Of a stretch of 30,816 nt of DNA, positions 17,021 to 24,961 are shown piece after piece. Position numbers and translations under genes: made by a program. Every line of letters begins with the position of its first letter. The first letter of the stretch is position 1. This DNA is from JBMOLK01 sp049325575 (GTDB lineage: Bacteria > Bacillota > Clostridia > Acetivibrionales > Acetivibrionaceae): NCBI GenBank assembly GCA_049325575.1, contig JBMOLK010000326.1, positions 1-30,816 on the forward strand, read 5' to 3'. The notes beneath the pieces were generated by a model. The model was given only the letters and a program-made list of their open reading frames with translations. It was not told where the DNA came from and did no database searches.

Positions 17021-18172
17021 CTACTCTCCCAAAACAACGTTTATATAAGTTTTAACACCTCCCCTGCTGACTTTTAAGTTTATTTTATCTTTAGGAAGAT
17101 ATTTCTTCATCTCCTCATTGTAATCAACTAATGTATTAATATTGATATTGTCTATTGCAAGTACAATATCATCAACCTTAAGGCCATACTGTTTGGCTGC
17201 TGAACGGTCATTTACCTCTATAATCCTAAGCCCGCTGTTGGTTGGAAGACCTACCCTTGCAGCCCAATCTTCCTCAAAAACCACTCCAAGCTTAGGTCTT
17301 ATAACTCTGCCATACTTTTCAAAATGGTCAAGAACATAGTTTACAGTGCCAACAGGTATGGAAAAACCCAGGCCTTCAATACCGCTGCCTGCAAACTTGC
17401 TGGAGTTTATACCTATAACTTCACCTTCCAGGTTGACAAGCGGTCCTCCGCTGTTTCCAGGATTAATAGCCGCATCAGTTTGAATTAATCTGTACGAACT
17501 GTCTATACTCCGGTTTATTCCACTTACAATGCCTATTGATGCTGAGTTTCTCAAAGAAAATGAAACAGGAGTACCGATTGCAATAACTGTCTTCCCGATT
17601 ATTATATCTTCCATCTTTCCAAAAGATGCAGGTTTAAGCCCCAACTTGTCTATTTTGACTACAGCAAGGTCGGATTCTTCATCAATACATTTGAGTTTAG
17701 CTTCATAACCGCTTCCATCCGAAAGTACCACGACAATATTATCCATATCTTTGACAACATGTGCATTAGTCAGGATTTCTCCATTGGATTTTATTACAAC
17801 GCCGGTACCGTGAACAATGTTTTCACTGTACTTGCTTGCAGAATATGTACTGTCCTCTTTTAAATTGCCGATAACGCCAACTACTGAAGGACTCACTGAC
17901 TTAATGACTTCTGGAAGCAAGCTGTCTCCACTGCCGGTCATAGTAACACTTACCGTCCTATTTGCTCCATCCCATGCTACCTCGGCACCTAAAGCTTCCG
18001 ACACTGCTCTGGCAGGTAAATAAACTCTGTCATTTATTATTTTAGCGTCACTTATAAGCTCTTCCCCATTCACAAAGATCCTTAGTTTTGTGTTTCCAAA
18101 GGCAGTAAACGAAAAAATTGTAGAAAGCAAAACAAAAGTGGTAACTAAAAACACAGTAATTCTAATCCTCAT
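17021..18172 (-). CDS. HtrA/DegP-like secreted serine protease with N-terminal stalk domain
   Basis: This is a 383-aa trypsin-like (S1C) protease. A signal peptide or membrane anchor covers about residues 1-26. A single copper-amine-oxidase-N unit follows at about 30-77 (IINDRVYLPARAVSEALGA). The protease domain at about 85-280 has His138 (TNAHVV), Asp168 (SDLAVVKI) and Ser241 (GNSGGPL). A C-terminal PDZ domain (about 293-383) ends the protein. HtrA proteases clear misfolded envelope proteins. The stalk unit in place of a simple linker is unusual and suggests placement or oligomerisation at the cell surface. ATG 18172 has GGAGG 7-8 nt upstream. A long structured leader and a strong promoter precede it, so it is probably regulated at the RNA level. 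Confidence 0.93.
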   Translation of the reverse strand: MRIRITVFLVTTFVLLSTIFSFTAFGNTKLRIFVNGEELISDAKIINDRVYLPARAVSEALGAEVAWDGANRTVSVTMTGSGDSLLPEVIKSVSPSVVGVIGNLKEDSTYSASKYSENIVHGTGVVIKSNGEILTNAHVVKDMDNIVVVLSDGSGYEAKLKCIDEESDLAVVKIDKLGLKPASFGKMEDIIIGKTVIAIGTPVSFSLRNSASIGIVSGINRSIDSSYRLIQTDAAINPGNSGGPLVNLEGEVIGINSSKFAGSGIEGLGFSIPVGTVNYVLDHFEKYGRVIRPKLGVVFEEDWAARVGLPTNSGLRIIEVNDRSAAKQYGLKVDDIVLAIDNININTLVDYNEEMKKYLPKDKINLKVSRGGVKTYINVVLGE

Positions 18173-18203
18173 TTATAAAGACCTCCATATTCATATATTG
18201 TTT

Positions 18204-18294
18204 TTCTAAAAAACTTTCTACCAAACTTTTTAGAAGACATAGTTCTGCCATCTGGCACAGCAAAACTCTCTCCAACTATTGCAGCTTCCGCTGC
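18204..18294 (-). promoter_or_regulatory. Three hairpins just upstream of the HtrA ribosome site
   Basis: Transcript order: (A) GCAGC-GGAA-GCTGC at 18294-18281, a GNRA tetraloop hairpin. (B) AGTTTTGC paired with GCAGAACT at 18267-18241, 8 bp with one G-U. (C) TTCTAAAAA paired with TTTTTAGAA at 18235-18204, 9 bp. The GGAGG site follows about 18 nt later. Tandem structures here could control ribosome access or mRNA stability. Confidence 0.55.
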
Positions 18295-18418
18295 CATATG
18301 AAAGTGCTTGATTGTGGTTAGCCATATTAAATTCCAAATAGGGTGGTCAGATGATTTGTAAAAGAATATACATAATAATAGAAAACTTACACCATTCTAT
18401 AAATGTGATTAAATAACT

Positions 18419-18507
18419 AAAAAACGTTTACTAATTAAGGAAGGTCAATCAGTTTTGTCTCTTCTGCTTTACTCCAAGAGACTTAACCCGAAACAGCTCC
18501 TAAACGT
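18419..18507 (-). ncRNA. Candidate structured RNA element with terminator-like 3' end
   Basis: The transcript can fold as nested helices. The outer stem is ACGTTTA/TAAACGT (18507-18501 with 18430-18424). Inside it lies GGTTAA/TTGACC (18488-18483 with 18448-18443). The innermost stem is GTCTCTT/AAGAGAC (18482-18476 with 18463-18457), closing a 12-nt loop. The outer stem runs directly into five U residues (18423-18419). With the promoter at 18633-18661 it would give an RNA of about 205 nt if terminated, or a leader switch if not. It matches no riboswitch class I know. Confidence 0.45.
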
Positions 18508-18632
18508 AAGATTTCATAGGTTTATTTCATATATTCTTCTATATAACAATTACCTCTTTTTAATAAATAACTCCCCAATTCATAACACTTTCAAAATTAA
18601 TACTATATTCCAATTCAGTTAATATAAATATA

Positions 18633-18661
18633 ATTATACGTAAAATAAGGAATATGGTCAA
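18633..18661 (-). promoter_or_regulatory. Near-consensus sigma-A promoter after polC
   Basis: The minus strand reads TTGACC, a 17-bp spacer, then TATAAT. It lies only 25 bp past the polC stop codon, and the predicted start is near 18626. It drives the structured leader and the HtrA-like gene. Confidence 0.88.
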
Positions 18662-18685
18662 CTATAATATTTCATAAATTTTTAC

Positions 18686-21600
18686 TTAAAACAAACTAAT
18701 CTGGTTACTTTCCGGAAGTCCTTCGAGGCAGCCGTTTTGGGCAAGGATTTCTATAACTGCCTTGCTTATTTTTGCCTTCACCCTAAGGTCATCAATAGAT
18801 AAAAACTCCCCTGCATTTCTAGCCTCAACAATATTCTGTGCCGCTGATCCTCCAAGACCTTGAAGTGCATTCAACGGAGGCCTTATACCCTCCGGTGTTA
18901 TCTGGAATTTCATAGCATCAGACTTATAAAGGTCAATAGGTAAAAACTTTATACCTCGTGCATACATTTCATTTGTAACTTCAAGAATTGTAAGCACGTT
19001 CTTTTCCTTTTGAGTCAAGTTGTTTCCTTTTTGTTCCAGTTCCTTTATTTTGTTCCTTACCTTGTCCTGGCCGCAACACATAAGTCCTGCATCAAATTCA
19101 TCTGCTCTTACGGTGAAATATGTAACATAAAAAGCCTCAGGATAATTCACCTTAAACCAGGCAATTCTAAAGGCCATCATTACGTATGCTGCAGCATGGG
19201 CCTTTGGAAACATGTATTTGATCTTTTTGCAGGAATCGATGTACCAACCTGGCACCTTGTTTTCCCTCATTATTTGTTCATATTCCTCTTTTAATCCCTT
19301 ACCTTTTCTTACATCCTCCATTATTTTAAAAGCAGTCTTGGGAGGAAGCCCTGAGTATATAAGGTATAGCATTATATCGTCTCTTGTACAGATAACTTCG
19401 GATAGTGTTGCAACACTATCTCTTATCAGGTCCTGGGCGTTATTGAGCCATACATCCGTTCCATGGGAGAGACCGGATATCCTTATAAGCTCGGAAAAAG
19501 TAGTAGGCTTTGTGTCTACCAGCATCTGTCTTACGAACTTTGTTCCAAACTCCGGAATAGCAAAAGTACCGACTTCACTGTTTATATCCTCCGGCTTTAT
19601 GCCAAGCGGCTCGGTTGAACTGAATATTCCCATGGTCTTTTTTTCTCCGATAGTTATGGTTCTTGCGTTTATACCTGTCAGATCCTCAAGCATCCTTATA
19701 ACAGTAGGATCATCGTGCCCTAATATATCAAGCTTTAGGAGTCTTCCGCTTATGGAGTGGTAGTCAAAGTGTGTTGTTATGATGCTTGATGTTGTATCAT
19801 CGGCAGGACGTTGGATAGGACAAAACTCATATATTTCGTTATCCTGCGGCACAATCATAACCCCTCCAGGGTGCTGTCCAGTCGTCCTCTTGACCCCAGT
19901 GCATCCCTTGACAAGCCTGCTGACTTCTGCATTTGTCACTATTCTCTCTCTATCATCCAGGTAGTTTTTTACAAAACCAAAGGCTGTCTTCTCGGCAATA
20001 GTTGCTATTGTCCCAGCTCTATATACATGCCCTTCTCCAAAGAGCTCCTCGGTATACTTATGAGCCACCGGCTGATACTCTCCGGAAAAGTTTAGATCTA
20101 TATCAGGCTCCTTGTCTCCATCAAAACCAAGAAAGGTTTCAAATGGAATGTCATATCCATCCCTTTTTAGTGGCTTACCGCAACTAGGGCAGGCTTTATC
20201 CGGAAGGTCGAAGCCGCACCCATAGCTTCCATCCTCAATAAATTCTGAATACTTGCAGCTCTCGCAAATATAGTGGGGAGGCAGCGAGTTAACTTCGGTA
20301 ATACCTGCCAGATACGCTACAAAGGAGGACCCTACAGATCCTCTTGAGCCTACCAGATATCCATCACTCAAGGATTTCCACACCAGCTTTTGCGCAATAA
20401 TATACATTACCGAGAATCCGTTTTTTATGATGGAGTTTAGTTCTTTCTCCATACGCTTTTCTACCAGTTCCGGTAGTACTTCTCCATAGATCTCCTTTGC
20501 CTTTCCTTCCGCCAAACTCCTTATTTCTTCTTCAGCTCCGTCTATCCTAGGAGGGAATGTACCGTCCGGAATTGGAAGTATCTCTTCACACATATCCGCT
20601 ATTTTATTGGTATTTGTAACAACCACCTCAAAGGCCTTCTCGCTTCCAAGGTAACTGAACTCTTCCAGCATTTCATCCGTTGTCCTAAAATAAATAGGTG
20701 CCTGGTTATCGGCGTCGCTAAAACCCTGGCCTGCCATAAGAATTCTTCTGAACACTTCATCCCTGGGGTCCATAAAATGGACATCACAAGTGGCAACCAC
20801 AGGCTTTTTAAATCTCTCTCCAAGCATTACTATCTTCCTGTTTATATTGGTGAGCTCCTCCTGGCTCTTCACCTTTCCGTTATTTATAAGGAACTGGTTA
20901 TTTCCAAGAGGCTGTATCTCAAGATAATCATAGAACCTTACTATGTTTGAAATCTCATCATCTTCTTTATTCTCCAAAATAGCCCGGTAAAGTTCTCCTG
21001 CCTCGCAGGCGCTTCCTACAATCAGCCCCTCCCTGTAGGTCATTAGAAGCTTCTTTGGCAGCCGTGGCTTTTTATAGAAAAACTTCAGGTGCGATTCCGA
21101 TACAATTCTATATAAATTCCTTAAACCGGTATAATTTTTTACAAGTATAATGGCATGATAGGTATTAGCCTTCTGGTAATTTGTATTTTCTTCAAAGGCA
21201 TTCTGGATATCATCTATGGTTTTTATGTCCTTCTCCTTTAAAATCTCAAGACACTTTATAAAGATATCCCCACAGGCCTTTGCATCATCAAGAGCCCTGT
21301 GGTGGTTCTCCAGCTTTACATTAAGATGCTTGGCTACTACATTGAGCTTGTGTTTGCCAAGCTCTGGAAACATTCTTCTGGAAAGCTCCAGAGTATCAAT
21401 CACAGGGTTATGGATTTTCTTTCCTATAAGTCTGGCATTATGCCTGATAAATCCCATATCGAAAGAAGCGTTATGTGCTACAAGAGCATCGTCTTTTATA
21501 AACTCTAAAAAATCAAGAAGAACAGGCTCGATAGTCGGTGCATTCTCCACCATATCGTCAGTTATTCCTGTAAGCTTTACTATGAAATCCGGTATCGGCA

Positions 21601-22993
21601 TTTGGGGATTTACAAAAGAACTGAAGGTCTCTACTACTCTTCCTTCTCTAATCTTTACTGCTCCAATCTCCGTAATCCTGTCCTTATCCGGGTCAAGCCC
21701 GGTGGTCTCGATATCAAACACCACAAACCCACCATCTACAGGTTGACCATTAGGGTGGTAGACTATGGGAACACTATCATCCAGCAGGTAGGCCTCCATA
21801 CCGTAGAGTATCTTTATCTTGTTCTTCTTTCCCGCCTCATAAGCCTCAGGATAAGCCTGCACCACCCCGTGGTCCGTTATTGCTATCGCTTTATGCCCCC
21901 ACTGTGCAGCCCTCTTTATCAGTTCCTTGGCAGGAGTTACAGCATCCAGTGCACTCATTTGCGTATGAAGATGAAGCTCCACCCTCTTTTCCTGGCAGGT
22001 GTCACGTTTGAATTCCTTTTCGATTTGGATAATATCAAAGGCCAGTACGGTAAGCTCTTTGGAGAATTTATCATATTGGGCCTCACCTCTTACCTTAACA
22101 GTTATGTTTTCCTTTACCCTGTCTTTAATGGGGTCCAGCTTATCCTTATCCACAAAGAATTTAACTGTCAGAGAACTGGTATAATCGGTTATATCAAATA
22201 TGTACAGAAATTTCCCGCTTTTAAGCTCCCTTATTTCTATCCTGAAAATATCACCACAAATAGCTACTCTACCCGAGTCCTGGGTCACCTCCGACATATT
22301 GGCTATACTTTCATTAAAGTTTTTGCCCAGTATGATCTCGGTACTTACATCCCCCTGCTGGGTATTCCTAGACTTTGACCCATCAAAAGACGACTGTTTA
22401 CCGCCCGCGTTTTTAACTACCGTATTGTTTACAACTTTTGCTTCTTCGTTTTCTTTAAGCTCCAGATACTCGTTTCTTTTATCCTGATCTATCTCATAAT
22501 CAATGAACTCAACCCTTGCCTTGACATTAAAGCTCTCTTCCAGAAGCTTCTCTATCATTGTATGGCAGCTTTTATATTTTAGGATTTCGCTTCCCTTAGT
22601 TTTAAGATTAATAGTAAGCCTCCTGTCATCAAGGCTCCACTTGCAGCCGCTTAGTATTCCCCTGCTTAGGGCAATATTCCTGTTCACAATATATAATATA
22701 CTTTCCCAATAACCGGTAAGAATCTCCTTTAGGGACAGCTCAACATCAAACTTTGGCTTAATAGTTACTGAATCAAGAGAAAAAGAAGTTTTAAAATTTT
22801 GTTCCAGGCTGGATAATGCCGGGGCAGGTATCAGTTTATCCGAAACAATAAAAATTTCCAGCTTCCTGGACTTTTTATACACATTTATATTCTGAATTCT
22901 TACACTTTTAAACAGATCCTTAACCTCATGATTACTTAAAACTTCCGGAAACAGTTCCAGTAGTGTTTTATCTTTAAGTGATACATTTTGCAT
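18686..22993 (-). CDS. polC: DNA polymerase III PolC (Gram-positive replicative alpha subunit with built-in exonuclease)
   Basis: PolC is the main chromosome replicase of low-GC Gram-positives. The 1435-aa product matches the usual length. N-terminal tau-binding domains (1-230) are followed by an OB domain (about 240-330) and a PHP domain (HLHT at 341-344, AITDHG about 371). The DEDDh 3'-5' exonuclease is inserted from about 422: FDIETTG (Asp427, Glu429), FDMG (Asp512) and His565/Asp570. A zinc site uses Cys910, Cys913, Cys935 and Cys938. The polymerase aspartates are Asp964 and Asp966 (DIDLNF). The start is ATG 22993 with GAGGAG upstream. No terminator separates it from the next promoter. 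All key catalytic residues are present. Confidence 0.98.
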   Translation of the reverse strand: MQNVSLKDKTLLELFPEVLSNHEVKDLFKSVRIQNINVYKKSRKLEIFIVSDKLIPAPALSSLEQNFKTSFSLDSVTIKPKFDVELSLKEILTGYWESILYIVNRNIALSRGILSGCKWSLDDRRLTINLKTKGSEILKYKSCHTMIEKLLEESFNVKARVEFIDYEIDQDKRNEYLELKENEEAKVVNNTVVKNAGGKQSSFDGSKSRNTQQGDVSTEIILGKNFNESIANMSEVTQDSGRVAICGDIFRIEIRELKSGKFLYIFDITDYTSSLTVKFFVDKDKLDPIKDRVKENITVKVRGEAQYDKFSKELTVLAFDIIQIEKEFKRDTCQEKRVELHLHTQMSALDAVTPAKELIKRAAQWGHKAIAITDHGVVQAYPEAYEAGKKNKIKILYGMEAYLLDDSVPIVYHPNGQPVDGGFVVFDIETTGLDPDKDRITEIGAVKIREGRVVETFSSFVNPQMPIPDFIVKLTGITDDMVENAPTIEPVLLDFLEFIKDDALVAHNASFDMGFIRHNARLIGKKIHNPVIDTLELSRRMFPELGKHKLNVVAKHLNVKLENHHRALDDAKACGDIFIKCLEILKEKDIKTIDDIQNAFEENTNYQKANTYHAIILVKNYTGLRNLYRIVSESHLKFFYKKPRLPKKLLMTYREGLIVGSACEAGELYRAILENKEDDEISNIVRFYDYLEIQPLGNNQFLINNGKVKSQEELTNINRKIVMLGERFKKPVVATCDVHFMDPRDEVFRRILMAGQGFSDADNQAPIYFRTTDEMLEEFSYLGSEKAFEVVVTNTNKIADMCEEILPIPDGTFPPRIDGAEEEIRSLAEGKAKEIYGEVLPELVEKRMEKELNSIIKNGFSVMYIIAQKLVWKSLSDGYLVGSRGSVGSSFVAYLAGITEVNSLPPHYICESCKYSEFIEDGSYGCGFDLPDKACPSCGKPLKRDGYDIPFETFLGFDGDKEPDIDLNFSGEYQPVAHKYTEELFGEGHVYRAGTIATIAEKTAFGFVKNYLDDRERIVTNAEVSRLVKGCTGVKRTTGQHPGGVMIVPQDNEIYEFCPIQRPADDTTSSIITTHFDYHSISGRLLKLDILGHDDPTVIRMLEDLTGINARTITIGEKKTMGIFSSTEPLGIKPEDINSEVGTFAIPEFGTKFVRQMLVDTKPTTFSELIRISGLSHGTDVWLNNAQDLIRDSVATLSEVICTRDDIMLYLIYSGLPPKTAFKIMEDVRKGKGLKEEYEQIMRENKVPGWYIDSCKKIKYMFPKAHAAAYVMMAFRIAWFKVNYPEAFYVTYFTVRADEFDAGLMCCGQDKVRNKIKELEQKGNNLTQKEKNVLTILEVTNEMYARGIKFLPIDLYKSDAMKFQITPEGIRPPLNALQGLGGSAAQNIVEARNAGEFLSIDDLRVKAKISKAVIEILAQNGCLEGLPESNQISLF

Positions 22994-23055
22994 AAATTAA
23001 AACTCCTCTGCTGACTTTAGACAAAAGACTTTTATCGATTGTACTGCATATATTT

Positions 23056-23064
23056 ATTTTAGCA
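23056..23064 (-). promoter_or_regulatory. Possible extended -10 promoter for polC
   Basis: The minus strand reads TGC-TAAAAT, about 63 nt before the polC ATG, in a 124-bp AT-rich gap after the glycosyltransferase. There is no clear -35. It would give polC its own input besides read-through. Confidence 0.35.
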
Positions 23065-23117
23065 CAAATCAGAAAATTATTATATTTATATATTGAAAAG
23101 AAATATAGAGAATTAGA

Positions 23118-23753
23118 CTATCTTTTTGCCAATCTTACACCTTTATAGATTTGCCAATACATTTTAAGCCTGTGACCAAACCCTTTTATAATGCCGAATT
23201 TTTCTTCCTTCATAACATGAGTCATTCCCTCAAGCTCTACTTCCTCAACCCGCACTCCCTCTTCCCTGGCATGCACTGTAAGTGCAATCTCAAGTCCATA
23301 ACCTGTTTGTCCAATGTTTTCTATCCTGTCAAGAATAGATTTCTTTACGGCTCTTTGACCTGATAAATGTGGAGAAACCATGTGGGAAAAATTGGTAGAA
23401 AATCTTCCGCTTGTAAAGACACCAATAGTCATATCTGCCCTATTATCCAAAACAGGGTTTAGAAGCTTATACACATGGTCTTTGGTAAGTCCTATCAGAT
23501 CAGCATCAAGAAACAGAATAACATTACCCTTGCAAACTTCCAGTGCGGCCTTCACTGCAGCACCCTTTCCCCTGTTCTCGACAAATTCTATCACCTTTAC
23601 ACCGAACTTTTTAGCAGCAGATGCCGTATTATCAGTAGACCCATCGCTTACAGCGATTATCTCATCAATCTCCGAAATACCTTTTAAGGTACCTAGTACA
23701 TTACCGATAGTGCTTTCTTCGTTATAAGCGGGTATTACAGCACTTACAATCAA
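23118..23753 (-). CDS. Family 2 glycosyltransferase
   Basis: The 211-aa GT-A fold protein begins IVSAVIPAYNEESTIGNVL. It has the nucleotide-sugar motif VSDGSTDN (Asp37) and the metal-binding segment FLDADLIGL (Asp83, Asp85). The later segment HLSGQRAVKK and an ELEGMTHVMKEEK tail resemble the dolichyl-phosphate-mannose / glucosyl-3-phosphoglycerate synthase branch. The acceptor cannot be deduced. No membrane helices follow the catalytic domain. The start is TTG 23753, since GGAG lies 9 nt upstream and no in-frame ATG fits. It lies between ispG and polC, 114 bp after ispG. The isoprenoid and phospholipid genes upstream suggest a lipid-linked sugar role, but that is inference. Confidence 0.85.
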   Translation of the reverse strand: MIVSAVIPAYNEESTIGNVLGTLKGISEIDEIIAVSDGSTDNTASAAKKFGVKVIEFVENRGKGAAVKAALEVCKGNVILFLDADLIGLTKDHVYKLLNPVLDNRADMTIGVFTSGRFSTNFSHMVSPHLSGQRAVKKSILDRIENIGQTGYGLEIALTVHAREEGVRVEEVELEGMTHVMKEEKFGIIKGFGHRLKMYWQIYKGVRLAKR

Positions 23754-23867
23754 GCATATCCACTCCTTACTAAAACTGGAAAGACAAACAACAGCTTTTA
23801 CTAAATTATTTGCTCATCTTTTAGTATGCCTTCTATTGTAAGTCTTATGCAACACTGCTTGCTAAGC

Positions 23868-24932
23868 CTATAACTTATTTATTTCATCCATGAGTTCATC
23901 TACCAGGTTCTCCTGTGGTATTTTTCTAACAATGTGGCCCTTTTTAAAAAGGAGCGCCTCACCCTTTCCTCCGGCTATGCCAATATCCGCTTCTTTAGCT
24001 TCACCGGGGCCATTTACCGCACAACCCATAATGGCCACCTTTACATCCTTATCTATTGAGCCAAGCCTTTGTTCAACCTCTTCTGCAATCCTTATAAGGT
24101 CTATCTGGCATCTTCCGCAGGTGGGACAGGATACAAACTCAATGCCGCCTTTTTTAATACCAAGGGACCTTAATATCTCATTCCCTACCTTGACTTCCTC
24201 TCTAGGATCACCTGTCAAGGAGACTCTAATTGTATCCCCTATACCTTCTGCAAGGAGGCACCCTAAACCAACGGAGGATTTGATGGTCCCCCTGTATACA
24301 GTCCCTGCCTCTGTGACACCTATATGTAAAGGATAATCCGTCCTTTGGGACATCAGGCGATAGGCCGCAATTGTCATAGGGACACTTGAGGCTTTTAAAG
24401 AAAAAACAATATCAAAGAAGTCCAGATCCTCTAAAATTTGTGCATGCCCTAAAGCACTCTCAACCATGGCTTCTTGTGTAACTCCGCCGTATTTATCAAG
24501 AATGTTCTTTTCCAAAGACCCGGAATTCACTCCTATCCGTATGGGCACCTGCCTCTCCTTAGCAGCTTCTACAACCTTTCTAACTCTATCTCTGTCCCCT
24601 ATATTGCCGGGATTTAACCTTATTTTGTCTGCGCCATTTTCAATACTGGTTATGGCAAGGCGATAGTCAAAATGAATATCGGCTACCAAAGGTATGCTAA
24701 TGGACTTCTTTATGTCTTTTATAGCCTCTGCAGCTTCATTGTCAGGTACAGCAACCCTGACAATGCTGCATCCTTCCTCTATAAGGCCCTTTATCTGGTT
24801 TATGGTAGAGGCTATATCCCTTGTATCGGTATTTGTCATTGATTGCACGGTAATAGGTGCATCACCGCCTATATATAGATCTCCAACCCTTATTTTTTTG
24901 GTATCTTTTCTCTTTATATATTGAGTATTCAT
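23868..24932 (-). CDS. ispG: 4-hydroxy-3-methylbut-2-en-1-yl diphosphate synthase
   Basis: It converts MEcPP to HMBPP, the penultimate step of the MEP isoprenoid pathway, using a [4Fe-4S] cluster. The 354-aa short form has the TIM-barrel start (RVGDLYIGGDAPITVQSMTN) and ADIHFDYRLA. Cluster ligands are Cys269, Cys272, Cys304 and Glu311 (CPTCGRC and MGCAVNGPGE). ATG 24932 has AAGGGG 5 nt upstream. It follows rseP by 29 nt. Together with dxr in the same operon it places two of the pathway's steps here. Confidence 0.97.
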   Translation of the reverse strand: MNTQYIKRKDTKKIRVGDLYIGGDAPITVQSMTNTDTRDIASTINQIKGLIEEGCSIVRVAVPDNEAAEAIKDIKKSISIPLVADIHFDYRLAITSIENGADKIRLNPGNIGDRDRVRKVVEAAKERQVPIRIGVNSGSLEKNILDKYGGVTQEAMVESALGHAQILEDLDFFDIVFSLKASSVPMTIAAYRLMSQRTDYPLHIGVTEAGTVYRGTIKSSVGLGCLLAEGIGDTIRVSLTGDPREEVKVGNEILRSLGIKKGGIEFVSCPTCGRCQIDLIRIAEEVEQRLGSIDKDVKVAIMGCAVNGPGEAKEADIGIAGGKGEALLFKKGHIVRKIPQENLVDELMDEINKL

Positions 24933-24961
24933 AACAACCCCTTCTATTTTATTCTAAGAGT

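Larger units (their letters stand above)
18173..18632 (-). other. Long leader of the HtrA-like gene, no convincing protein gene
   Basis: About 450 nt lie between the predicted transcription start near 18626 and the protease ATG. The region holds a distal nested fold ending in a U-tract and, just before the ribosome site, three consecutive hairpins. Two small overlapping frames exist: 18230-18325 (31 codons) and 18169-18297 (42 codons, stop overlapping the protease ATG). Neither has a good ribosome site, so I do not call them genes. Confidence 0.6.

Noticed and set aside
18230..18325. 31-codon frame with three cysteines in the HtrA leader
   Set aside because: Only a weak GGAA precedes it, it overlaps hairpins A, B and part of C, and a second frame over the same bases is equally open.
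21602..22378. 258-codon open frame on the plus strand
   Set aside because: It lies fully antisense to polC, has no ribosome site and its product has no domain-like pattern. Open antisense frames are expected over long genes of this codon use.
23754..23867. Short imperfect stem-loop after ispG
   Set aside because: Two 4-bp helices with a bulge and no T-run are too weak to call a terminator.
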